Shown here one piece after another: positions 1 through 5,717 of a stretch of DNA of 27,093 nucleotides; positions within the stretch are counted from its first letter, which is position 1, and every line of letters begins with the position of its first letter. Source of the DNA: an uncultured Clostridium sp. Its GTDB lineage: Bacteria > Bacillota > Clostridia > Peptostreptococcales > Peptostreptococcaceae. The notes beneath the pieces were generated by a model. It was not told the DNA's origin. It searched no databases and saw nothing but the letters and a program-made list of their open reading frames with translations. Made by a program: the position numbers and the translations under genes. The stretch covers positions 1 to 27,093 of the forward strand of contig USRS01000023.1 in assembly GCA_900557165.1 (NCBI GenBank), read 5' to 3'.

Positions 1-132
1 GCAGGATTTCTCCCATTTTGGGAGTACGCCTCGTATAATTTTTTATAATCTAATTTCTAAATCAATTGGCAACTTTAACTGATAATTTTGTGAACATTGG
101 GCATAATTTTTATGTACAGTTTGGATTTTCAT
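1..132 (-). pseudogene. IS1182-family transposase, N-terminal remnant (cut by window edge)
   Basis: Reading the minus strand from an ATG at 132 gives MKIQTVHKNYAQCSQ followed by NYQLKLPIDLEI, and the frame then stops. A second frame continues with LDYKKLYEAYSQNGRNP to the window edge. Both segments look like the start of IS1182-type DDE transposases, where a stretch of roughly 20-25 residues (the 'IPEDDSVRLL...' part) normally joins them. The join here is deleted and out of frame, so the copy is dead. The rest of the element, if any, lies left of the window. The family call rests on remembered motifs. Confidence 0.6.
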
Positions 133-147
133 ACTTTAATTGCACAC

Positions 148-187
148 AAAAGGGATAAACTCAATACGAGTTCATCCCTTCCTTTTT
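148..187. terminator. Bidirectional intrinsic terminator
   Basis: A 13-bp stem with one A/C mismatch (AAGGGATAAACTC against GAGTTCATCCCTT) and a 5-nt loop is flanked by T-runs on both strands. It can end the cysteine-rich gene on the minus strand. It also sits just upstream of the transposase remnant, where IS elements often carry a hairpin that blocks incoming transcription. Confidence 0.7.
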
Positions 188-244
188 GTGGAATTATCTT
201 TTTATTTTGAGACATCCCAATTTTTAGTTTGTATATTTTATAAA

Positions 245-625
245 TTAATAGTATTTACAACAACAATTTTTCATTGCTTTATTTTTATTACACTTCTTTT
301 GTTTACAACAGTTTTTTGATTTAAAGCAGTTTTTCTTTTTGTTACAACTTTCTTTTTTGTGGCAAACTATAACATCTACTTTATTGTCAAAATAATTGCA
401 TTGTTGTTCATAAGAACAATTATTATATTTATCACAAATATATTCAAAACAATATCCACAACTGCATTGATAAACAAATCGGCAACATATATTATTATTT
501 GAAAAATATATTAATCTACAAAAATCGCCACACTTACAACATTGTCTTTCCAAACATTCATTATTTGCACAGTTACAGTTGTTACCTTCATAACAATAAT
601 TTATTTGATTGCAACTTTGATTCAT
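245..625 (-). CDS. Small, extremely cysteine-rich protein (possible exosporium/spore-coat protein)
   Basis: The protein has 126 residues, about 26 of them Cys, spread along the whole chain as CC, CxC and CCC clusters. The N-terminal half is Asn/Gln/Tyr-rich and the last 40 residues are Lys-rich and end CCCKYY. No signal peptide or membrane segment is visible. Its start is supported by AGAGGTGA eight bases before the ATG. Clostridial exosporium proteins such as CdeC, CdeM and CsxA are Cys-rich and self-assemble through disulfides. This protein is smaller and I do not recognise it as any of them, so a spore-surface role is inference from composition. The upstream region has a SigE/SigK-like promoter candidate and a hairpin in the leader. 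Even Cys spacing could also reflect metal binding (metallothionein-like). Confidence 0.75.
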   Translation of the reverse strand: MNQSCNQINYCYEGNNCNCANNECLERQCCKCGDFCRLIYFSNNNICCRFVYQCSCGYCFEYICDKYNNCSYEQQCNYFDNKVDVIVCHKKESCNKKKNCFKSKNCCKQKKCNKNKAMKNCCCKYY

Positions 626-639
626 CTACTTCACCTCTA

Positions 640-669
640 ATCAAGGATTATTTTTTCATTTTCCTTGAT
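640..669 (-). promoter_or_regulatory. Leader hairpin upstream of the cysteine-rich gene
   Basis: ATCAAGGA and TCCTTGAT form an 8-bp perfect stem around a 14-nt AT-rich loop. The hairpin lies in the mRNA leader and ends a few bases upstream of the ribosome binding site. It could stabilise the message or affect initiation. There is no direct evidence for function. Confidence 0.4.
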
Positions 670-670
670 A

Positions 671-698
671 CAATATATGTAAATATAGTAAATTTTGT
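671..698 (-). promoter_or_regulatory. Candidate SigE/SigK-type sporulation promoter
   Basis: On the minus strand an AC dinucleotide (697-698) lies 17 bases before CATATATTG (671-679). This resembles mother-cell promoters (AC, 16-17 bases, CATAnnnTA) with one mismatch at the last base. In DNA this AT-rich such a match is weak alone. It is listed because the gene product looks like a spore-surface protein. Confidence 0.3.
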
Positions 699-736
699 TA
701 CTTAATGTAAAATAAATATATATGTTTCATTACAAT

Positions 737-764
737 TAAAAAGGAGCTAAACGCTCCTTTTTAA
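737..764 (-). terminator. Terminator of the 107-residue protein gene
   Basis: AAAAAGGAGC and GCTCCTTTTT form a 10-bp stem around TAAAC. The stop codon of the gene lies in the loop. T-runs are present on both sides, so it may work in both directions. Confidence 0.75.
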
Positions 765-1070
765 TATCTTTATTTTATTATTTGAATATTTTTTCATTTT
801 TATATTTTCTTCTCTATATTTTATTAATTCTTCTATTTTGTTAATATAAAATAAATCTTCGCTTAATCTAATAAGACTTGTCAGATAGTATAAATCAGTA
901 CTTCTTGGTACTTTTTTTCTTATAACTAAGTCAATGACTGTTTTAGCACTTTTAAAACATTTCATATGAGTATGACCATCTTTGAATGCTTTTTTAGTAT
1001 TATAAGCTATATAGCCATTTTTCACTTGGAAAATGATAAATTCTTTTTTTTCATATACTTTATTATACAT
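747..1070 (-). CDS. Conserved hypothetical protein, 107 aa
   Basis: This is a basic, soluble-looking protein with no signal peptide, no membrane segment and no metal-binding cluster. The N-terminal half holds the readable core: a FxVKxGYIAYNTKKAFKDGHTH stretch (about residues 14-35), then a Lys-rich helix and an amphipathic C-terminal half ending in a strongly basic tail. I have the impression that similar short proteins occur in C. difficile relatives, but I cannot name a family. An AAAAGGA sequence about ten bases before the ATG supports the start. It is probably monocistronic: its terminator overlaps the stop codon and the deacetylase gene behind it is a separate unit. Function is unknown. 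Confidence 0.65.
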   Translation of the reverse strand: MYNKVYEKKEFIIFQVKNGYIAYNTKKAFKDGHTHMKCFKSAKTVIDLVIRKKVPRSTDLYYLTSLIRLSEDLFYINKIEELIKYREENIKMKKYSNNKIKILKRSV

Positions 1071-1108
1071 TTAACCAAATCCTTTTAGTTATTATTTAAC
1101 TATCTTGT

Positions 1109-1810
1109 TTAATTTTCACCTATTAACTCTGATACGGTAACAAATTTATAACCTTCTTTTGTTAAAGTTGGAATAATTACATCTAAAGCCTGCACTGTAT
1201 TTTCAGTTCCATAATCATGAAGTAAAATTATATCTCCATTTTGCACTTTATTTATTATTGTATTTGAAATTTGAGCAGAAGGTGGATTCTTCCAATCTTT
1301 AGCATCTATTGATGTCCATAATATTATTTTATAGCCACATTCTTTTGCTATTTCTCCAAGTTGATCTTTTCCATAACTTCCATAAGGCGGTCTAAATAAA
1401 GTTGGTTTTTTACCTGTTAATTTTATCAATGCATCTTCACATTCTTTTATCTCTTTTTTTATATCATCACTACTTAAATTACTTATATCTGGATGTGAAA
1501 AAGTGTGATTTCCTATTTCATGACCTTCTTTTGATGCTTCTATTAATGGTTTACTATACCAATTTGCATGTTTACCAACTACAAAGAAAGTTGCCTTTAC
1601 ATTGTATTTATTTAGTATATTTAATATTTCATAAGTTTCTTTAGGATGAGGTCCATCGTCAAAAGTTAACGCTATTAATTTTTCATTTCTAGAACCATTT
1701 TTAAAAAAAATATCATTATTTTGAGCTAAGGAAAAAATTCCTTCAGATGAAAAAATTACAATAAATATAGTTATCATAAGTAATAAAATGCTTTTAATTT
1801 TAGTTGTCAT
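1109..1810 (-). CDS. Secreted/membrane-anchored polysaccharide deacetylase (CE4, NodB domain)
   Basis: This 233-residue enzyme removes acetyl groups from cell-wall or other N-acetylated polysaccharides outside the cell. Residues 1-28 form a hydrophobic signal/anchor segment. The CE4 motifs follow in order: TFDDGP (49-54, with Asp51 as base and Asp52 as metal ligand), HTFSHPD (102-108, metal ligands His102 and His106), RPPYGS (140-145), the W-containing motif around 165-173 and LLHDYG (196-201). All key residues are present, so it should be active. An in-frame start at 1882 would add 24 residues lying inside the preceding CAP gene. I chose the ATG at 1810 because GAGAGG lies nine bases upstream and the signal peptide then begins correctly. 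It starts 19 bases after the CAP-domain pseudogene and was probably cotranscribed with it as a cell-surface pair. Confidence 0.9.
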   Translation of the reverse strand: MTTKIKSILLLMITIFIVIFSSEGIFSLAQNNDIFFKNGSRNEKLIALTFDDGPHPKETYEILNILNKYNVKATFFVVGKHANWYSKPLIEASKEGHEIGNHTFSHPDISNLSSDDIKKEIKECEDALIKLTGKKPTLFRPPYGSYGKDQLGEIAKECGYKIILWTSIDAKDWKNPPSAQISNTIINKVQNGDIILLHDYGTENTVQALDVIIPTLTKEGYKFVTVSELIGEN

Positions 1811-1829
1811 TATCATATTCCTCTCTTGT

Positions 1830-2410
1830 CTATCCAAAAAAGTTTTCAGTATAGTAAGTTTTATATTTTCCTCCAAATACAACTCCTACACCGATATACT
1901 TATAATTCCCTAAAATATTTTTTCTATGTCCGTAGGAATTCATTAAAGCATTGTGAACAAAAATAGAATTTGTCTGTCCTGCTGCAATATTTTCACCGGC
2001 AGTATTGTACTTTATATTTTCTTTTTTCATTCTATCAAAAGAAGTTTCATTTTTTAGATTTTCATAACTAAAAAATTATTTATTTCTATATTTTTACTAT
2101 GTTTTTTGCACTCTTAGTTACTTTTTCATCATATTTTAAAGAATTTAATTTATTTTTATATCTAGTGCTATTTATAAGATCTATAATTTCATACATATAA
2201 CTTTGTTCTATACTCTCATTTTTTTGTGGATAAATGTCACTAGTTTCATCTTCACAAGATTTTTCAATTATTTCATAAGCCCAAATCCTATTATTGTCAA
2301 ATTTATTATAAAATACTGTAATATACTTGTTATTTTTATATATGATATCATATTCATCATTAGAATCAATTTCACATCTTATATTATTTTTTCTTTAGAT
2401 GAATTATCAT
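1830..2410 (-). pseudogene. CAP/SCP-domain (YkwD-like) extracellular protein, frameshifted
   Basis: Three reading frames together give a CAP-associated N-terminal region (RCEIDSNDEYDIIY, about 2300-2385) followed by the CAP start (IIDLINSTRYKNKL). The frames then continue SYENLKNETSFDRMKKENIK and the conserved GENIAAGQTN, MNSYGHRKNIL and YYTENF motifs to the stop at 1830. The frame breaks fall at three homopolymers of exactly six bases: 2387-2392, 2102-2107 and 2070-2075. Changing one base in each restores a continuous protein, although no signal peptide is left at its N-terminus. The largest intact piece is the 66-residue C-terminal part (1830-2030). It is either a decayed gene or a sequence with homopolymer errors. 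CAP proteins are secreted and often act at the cell wall or spore, which fits the adjacent deacetylase. Confidence 0.8.
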
Positions 2411-2446
2411 ATTAAGTGCAACACCTAAAAATAGATAAAAACAGAT

Positions 2447-2471
2447 TAAAAAATGACCTATAAATAGGTCA
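2447..2471 (-). terminator. Terminator of the zinc-ribbon gene
   Basis: TGACCTAT and ATAGGTCA form an 8-bp stem with a two-base loop, followed on the minus strand by six Ts. A second hairpin (AACTGAC at 2476-2482 with GTCAGTT at 2494-2500, T-run on the plus strand) overlaps the end of the same gene. Confidence 0.65.
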
Positions 2472-2484
2472 CCTTAACTGACAC

Positions 2485-2706
2485 CTAACGGTCGTCAGTT
2501 TTTTTATATTCAAATTTTGATCTGCAATTAGGACATACTAGTTCGGGCATCTGATTACTTTCTAGCGGAGCTATCGCTCCAAATATCATATCCATTCTAA
2601 ATTCTTCTATAAGAAATTCTGGCAATCCTTTTTCAAATCCACATGACTTGCAGTGGTAATTATAGAGTTTTTGACCAATACTCATTTCTTCTAATTCTTT
2701 TAACAT
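2485..2706 (-). CDS. Small zinc-ribbon protein, 73 aa
   Basis: The protein carries two CxxC knuckles, CKSC (about residues 19-22) and CPNC (about 58-61). They are separated by a Met/Glu-rich stretch and together should bind one zinc ion as a ribbon. No other domain or membrane segment is present. A good AGGAG lies about nine bases before the ATG. It has its own terminator downstream. Upstream, between it and the transposase remnant, is an 11-bp inverted repeat (2743-2771). It could be a small DNA-, RNA- or protein-binding factor, or a passenger of the neighbouring mobile element. The sequence does not decide between these. Confidence 0.65.
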   Translation of the reverse strand: MLKELEEMSIGQKLYNYHCKSCGFEKGLPEFLIEEFRMDMIFGAIAPLESNQMPELVCPNCRSKFEYKKTDDR

Positions 2707-2742
2707 AAATTATACTCCTAAAGGTTCTATTTTTTATATTAT

Positions 2743-2771
2743 ACCTTATTTTGAGCATAACAAAATAAGGT
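2743..2771. repeat. Perfect 11-bp inverted repeat
   Basis: ACCTTATTTTG (2743-2753) and CAAAATAAGGT (2761-2771) flank a 7-nt spacer. The repeat lies between the IS91-like remnant and the zinc-ribbon gene. A partly overlapping pair, AAGGTTA and TAACCTT, follows within 30 bases. It may be an old element end, an operator or a terminator of the remnant. Confidence 0.5.
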
Positions 2772-2796
2772 TACCCATATTTTTAAAATAACCTTT

Positions 2797-3508
2797 TTAA
2801 AATAAGTATATTTGTTCACTTTCATTCGTATCCACTATTCTTCTTGGCTTAAATTGATCTATTTCATTAATAATATTTTTATAATTTGATTTATCAAATA
2901 TATTATATATCACACCATATTTACGATGCCAAATTTCCCATAACATCATTTTATTACCACAACTAGTACATATAAATGGATTTACACCAAAAGTTTCTAT
3001 CAATCTCTCTTTAAAACTTTTCTTCTTGTTTTTGTGTTTCTCTATCCTTAAAGTTAGTTTTTATTATATCTAACACTAATTTCTGCCACGATTTTCTTAG
3101 ATATTGATATGGTATATGTGATAACGTTTTAAACCATTTATTATTTTTATCTATTCCACCTTCTGTAAATAATGCATGTATATGAGGATTCCATTTTAAA
3201 TCTGATCCAAATGTATGAACTACAGCAATTAATCCTACTTCGTGATTTCCTTTAACCTTCTTTTTATAATAATGTGATATAACTCCGTATATTGCATCTT
3301 GTAGTTCTTTTAAAAGCTCACACTTTTTATAGAAATAATTTCTTAATTCTTCCGGTATTGTAAAAACTGCATGTCTATGTTTTACATTTAACATATTATC
3401 AGCTTGCTTTTCAGCCCATTTAATCGAGTACATTCTACCACACTTAGTACAAAATTTACTTTTACATGAAAATTCCTCGATAAATTGTTCCTTATTTAAT
3501 ATCGTAGA
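2797..3508 (-). pseudogene. IS91-like (Y2/HUH, Transposase_32) transposase remnant
   Basis: Three pieces are recognisable. The end of an N-terminal zinc-binding domain reads FSCKSKFCTKCGRMYSIKWA and is open upstream only to 3508, where a stop codon lies. The catalytic HUH domain follows, with WNPHIHALFTEGG. After a stop and a frame change comes the C-terminal tail FICTSCGNKMMLWEIWHRKYG. Family members carry a long segment with the catalytic tyrosine between the HUH part and the tail (the region resembling 'YL.RY...ISRI'). Here it is missing, and so is most of the N-terminus. The element cannot transpose. No clear ends or target duplications could be identified. Confidence 0.8.
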
Positions 3509-3903
3509 AACTTATCAAACTTTTTAAAACTGTATTTTATCAACCTGAGGGATACGATATTGGTGAGAATTGATAGTAAACTCCAAACTTTGACAAATAG
3601 TATAAAATTAACTTTCTCATAATATAACTAATTTAAGATAAAACTTGAAATTTGCCGTACTTTATTTTAAGTATGTATTTTATAATTTATATAAATAAAA
3701 GTGTGTAAATGCCCATATTTTTACACACTTTTTAATTTTATTTGCAAAAACATTCGTGTATTATAATTTTACTATTTATTGTATACTTATTTTGTATTAT
3801 AATTATAATTAAAGTGTCATTTTAAATTACACAGTATAATTAGTGTGATTTATTTTACTTATATATACTATTTTATTTATATATATATTGAGGGAGGTAT
3901 ATT
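3509..3903. other. 395-bp intergenic stretch between the IS remnant and the methyltransferase
   Basis: No gene is visible here. It holds a strong hairpin (3697-3733) and, after that, very AT-rich DNA with several TATAAT-like boxes (for example 3798-3803 and near 3834-3839) that could drive the methyltransferase gene. The part at 3541-3600 is less AT-rich than its surroundings and may be leftover element sequence, but I recognise nothing in it. Confidence 0.6.
3697..3733. terminator. Strong bidirectional hairpin/terminator
   Basis: AAAAGTGTGTAAA (3697-3709) pairs perfectly with TTTACACACTTTT (3720-3732) around a 10-nt loop, giving a 13-bp stem with T-runs on both strands. It separates the decayed transposase from the methyltransferase and may be an insulator or an element edge. 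Confidence 0.65.
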
Positions 3904-4518
3904 ATGATAAATAACGATATAATAAAACAAAATAATCTAGCATGTGAAAATATACTATTAACAAAAGAAGAATTCACTAATGCTAGAAGTGGGGTATTTA
4001 ATATTAAGCTCACACCAACAAAATACGTTCCAAATGATTGGTTTGAAAAAAATTTAAAAAACCATAAAATACTATGTTTATATTCTGGTGGTCAAAAACA
4101 CATCCATCTATTAGCTGCCAGTGGTGCAATTGTAACAGTTTATGATACAAATCATAATCAATTAAAAGAAGATGAAAAATTTGCAAAAGAAAATAACCTT
4201 ATGATTTCCACAGTTGAAGGTGATATGACTAATTTGGAAATATTCAAGGATAATTTTTTCGATATGATTTTTTGTCCTTTATCTGATGCATACATTCCTG
4301 ATATACTTCCCATTTTTAAAGAATGTCATAGAATTTTAAAATCTGGGGGAAAATTTTTATTTTCAAGTATAAACTCTTTTACAAAACACAATCAAACTTT
4401 AGAAGACTTAATTGGAGGACAAACTTTGGCTGGTTTTCATATTAATGGATTTTATGAAGACAGTAATAACACTTGTCATGATAACTTTAAATATTTTGCC
4501 ACAAAAGCAATAAAATAA
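3904..4518 (+). CDS. Class I SAM-dependent methyltransferase, short form
   Basis: This 204-residue protein is predicted to transfer a methyl group from S-adenosylmethionine to an unknown small molecule. It has an N-terminal TPTKYVPNDWF segment (37-47), motif I (ILCLYSGGQKHIHLLAASGA, 56-75), an acidic strand end at VYD (79-81), EGDM (105-108) and a conserved end IGGQTLAGFHINGFYED (170-186). The layout matches a Methyltransf_11 group that I remember as about 245-260 residues with SGGGQQ in motif I. Here the third Gly is replaced (SGGQKH), and a block of roughly 40 residues before the IGGQ motif appears to be absent. It is therefore either a divergent subgroup or an internally shortened gene. 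GAGGGAGG seven bases before the ATG supports the start. It stands alone. Confidence 0.8.
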   Translation: MINNDIIKQNNLACENILLTKEEFTNARSGVFNIKLTPTKYVPNDWFEKNLKNHKILCLYSGGQKHIHLLAASGAIVTVYDTNHNQLKEDEKFAKENNLMISTVEGDMTNLEIFKDNFFDMIFCPLSDAYIPDILPIFKECHRILKSGGKFLFSSINSFTKHNQTLEDLIGGQTLAGFHINGFYEDSNNTCHDNFKYFATKAIK

Positions 4519-4542
4519 GTATTCTGTATACTTGTCTTTTTT
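4517..4542 (+). terminator. Terminator of the methyltransferase gene
   Basis: AAGTAT and ATACTT form a 6-bp stem with a 5-nt loop starting at the stop codon, followed by GTCTTTTTT. The stem is short, so this is of moderate strength. Confidence 0.5.
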
Positions 4543-4619
4543 GTGAAGGTTTTTATTATATTGTGTCTAATTTTTGAATTATGAATTATTAAATTATAAT
4601 TAAAGGTTGGTGTATAAAT

Positions 4620-4958
4620 ATGGTAAATAATATGGTAAATTTCCCTTATAATTCTCTAGGTGTTGCAAGAGTTGATTCAAATGGTGTTGTTCACAATCAT
4701 ATATATCATCAATGTCCTGTTGGTAGAGTTGACACTAACAATATAATTCACAATGATCCTATAAATAATTCTCCCGTTGGTAGAGTTGATAGTGATGGTG
4801 TTGTATATAATCATCCTACTAATTACTCTCCTGTAGGTAGAGTTGATAAAGATGGTTTTGTTTATAATAAACAAAATATAAAAGTTGCCAGAGTTGAAGG
4901 CGATGATTTATTAAAAAGCGCTGGTGCTTATTTATTACTAATCGATAATTTAAGATAA
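4620..4958 (+). CDS. Protein of tandem 19-residue repeats (GRVDxDGxVYNHPTNYSP type)
   Basis: A 112-residue protein with no signal peptide. Residues 15-71 are three consecutive 19-residue units with consensus V(G/A)RVDsdGvVyNhptNySP. A shorter fourth unit (72-88) follows, and a degenerate start of a fifth (VARVEGDD) leads into a hydrophobic C-terminal end (SAGAYLLLIDN). Such short repeats with Gly/Asp turns and alternating hydrophobics suggest a repetitive beta structure (beta-hairpin stack or solenoid). I recall similar repeat proteins in clostridia but no assigned function. A GGTTGGTG precedes the ATG, and a second ATG four codons on is also possible. A strong terminator follows. A surface, spore or scaffold role would be a guess. 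Confidence 0.7.
   Translation: MVNNMVNFPYNSLGVARVDSNGVVHNHIYHQCPVGRVDTNNIIHNDPINNSPVGRVDSDGVVYNHPTNYSPVGRVDKDGFVYNKQNIKVARVEGDDLLKSAGAYLLLIDNLR
4662..4883 (+). repeat. Tandem 57-bp coding repeats
   Basis: Units lie at 4662-4718, 4719-4775, 4776-4832 and 4833-4883 (the last shortened). Each begins with the codons for V(G/A)RVD. The third unit is closest to the consensus. The units differ at many bases, so the array is old or selected for protein sequence, not a recent slippage product. Confidence 0.8.
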
Positions 4959-4973
4959 TTTAAATACCCAAAA

Positions 4974-5004
4974 ATAAAAGACTTGCTTTTAGCAAGTCTT
5001 TTAT
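4974..5004. terminator. Bidirectional terminator between convergent genes
   Basis: ATAAAAGACTTGC and GCAAGTCTTTTAT form a 13-bp perfect stem with a 5-nt loop. It ends the repeat-protein gene on the plus strand and overlaps the stop codon of the helicase remnant on the minus strand. Confidence 0.85.
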
Positions 5005-5592
5005 GCATATTCAAAATAAGATTCATATATGTTTTTAATTTCCTTAGCAAAGGAATTTTTATTAAAGTTCTTTGAATGTATTATTAATTTTTCACTGGCT
5101 CTAGTCATGCCCACATAAACTAACTTTCTATCCATTATTTCTTTTTTCTTGTCTAAATTAGGATAAAAATAATACACATCCATTAATATTACAACTTTTC
5201 CTTCAAGTCCCTTTGCTGAATAGTATCTTCATCATCACTTTTATAAAATCTGCTTACTCCTTCTTGCAAACTTTCATTTTGTTGAAGAAATTTCAAAGCC
5301 ATATGAGCAATTTCTTTGACTGTTCTATAACATGTTTTTAGAAAATAAGAACGACCTCGCATATTTCCAAGCTTATTCCAACTGTGCTCTTTTGCATTGT
5401 AATATCTTTTATATAAGAAAGTGACCAATCCTTAACTTCTAATATGGAAATTCCCCTATTTTCACCTATTAATATAAAATCTGGTACAAGTTTTGAGATG
5501 GTGGGTTGTACATACAAATAAGCTTCATCTTGATAGTTTTAATATAATATTTTTATTTTGTTTATCAGTTCTTTTTCGCCTTTAGTAAGTTT
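5001..5592 (-). pseudogene. NERD-domain / UvrD-type helicase, heavily deleted
   Basis: Fragments in different frames run in gene order. An N-terminal NERD (nuclease-related) domain reads TKGEKELINKIKIL, then an in-frame stop, then YVQPTISKLVPDFILIGENR and ISILEVKDWS (about 5415-5585). A helicase middle piece contains YYNAKEHSWNKLGNMRG and CYRTVKEIAHMALKFL (5189-5428). The C-terminal UvrD motif VI is RKLVYVGMTRASEKL (5001-5183). The ATP-binding Walker region is missing, so large internal deletions have removed most of a protein that is normally many hundreds of residues long. NERD helicases are often in accessory or defence-like settings, but this copy is dead. Confidence 0.8.
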
Positions 5593-5717
5593 TTAGATTC
5601 GTTTTTTTAATTATAACTATATTTTTTTAAAAATTATTCATAATTTAACACAAAATTAATATATTATATCTATAATTATTTATATAATATATTAATAAAT
5701 TTCTAGGAGGAGTTTTT

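Noticed and set aside
10..24. CTCCCA-TTT-TGGGAG hairpin at the left edge
   Set aside because: It lies inside the readable transposase codons (YSQNG) and is probably coincidental.
4677..4874. 65-residue minus-strand frame across the repeat gene
   Set aside because: It is a mirror of the 57-bp repeats, has no ribosome binding site and is entirely inside a well supported gene.
4662..4883. CRISPR-like array
   Set aside because: The repeats are contiguous, in frame and protein-coding. There are no spacers.
5600..5717. Possible Mg2+ M-box riboswitch before the CNNM/CorC gene
   Set aside because: Only about 120 AT-only bases are available, with no conserved M-box helices or GC content.
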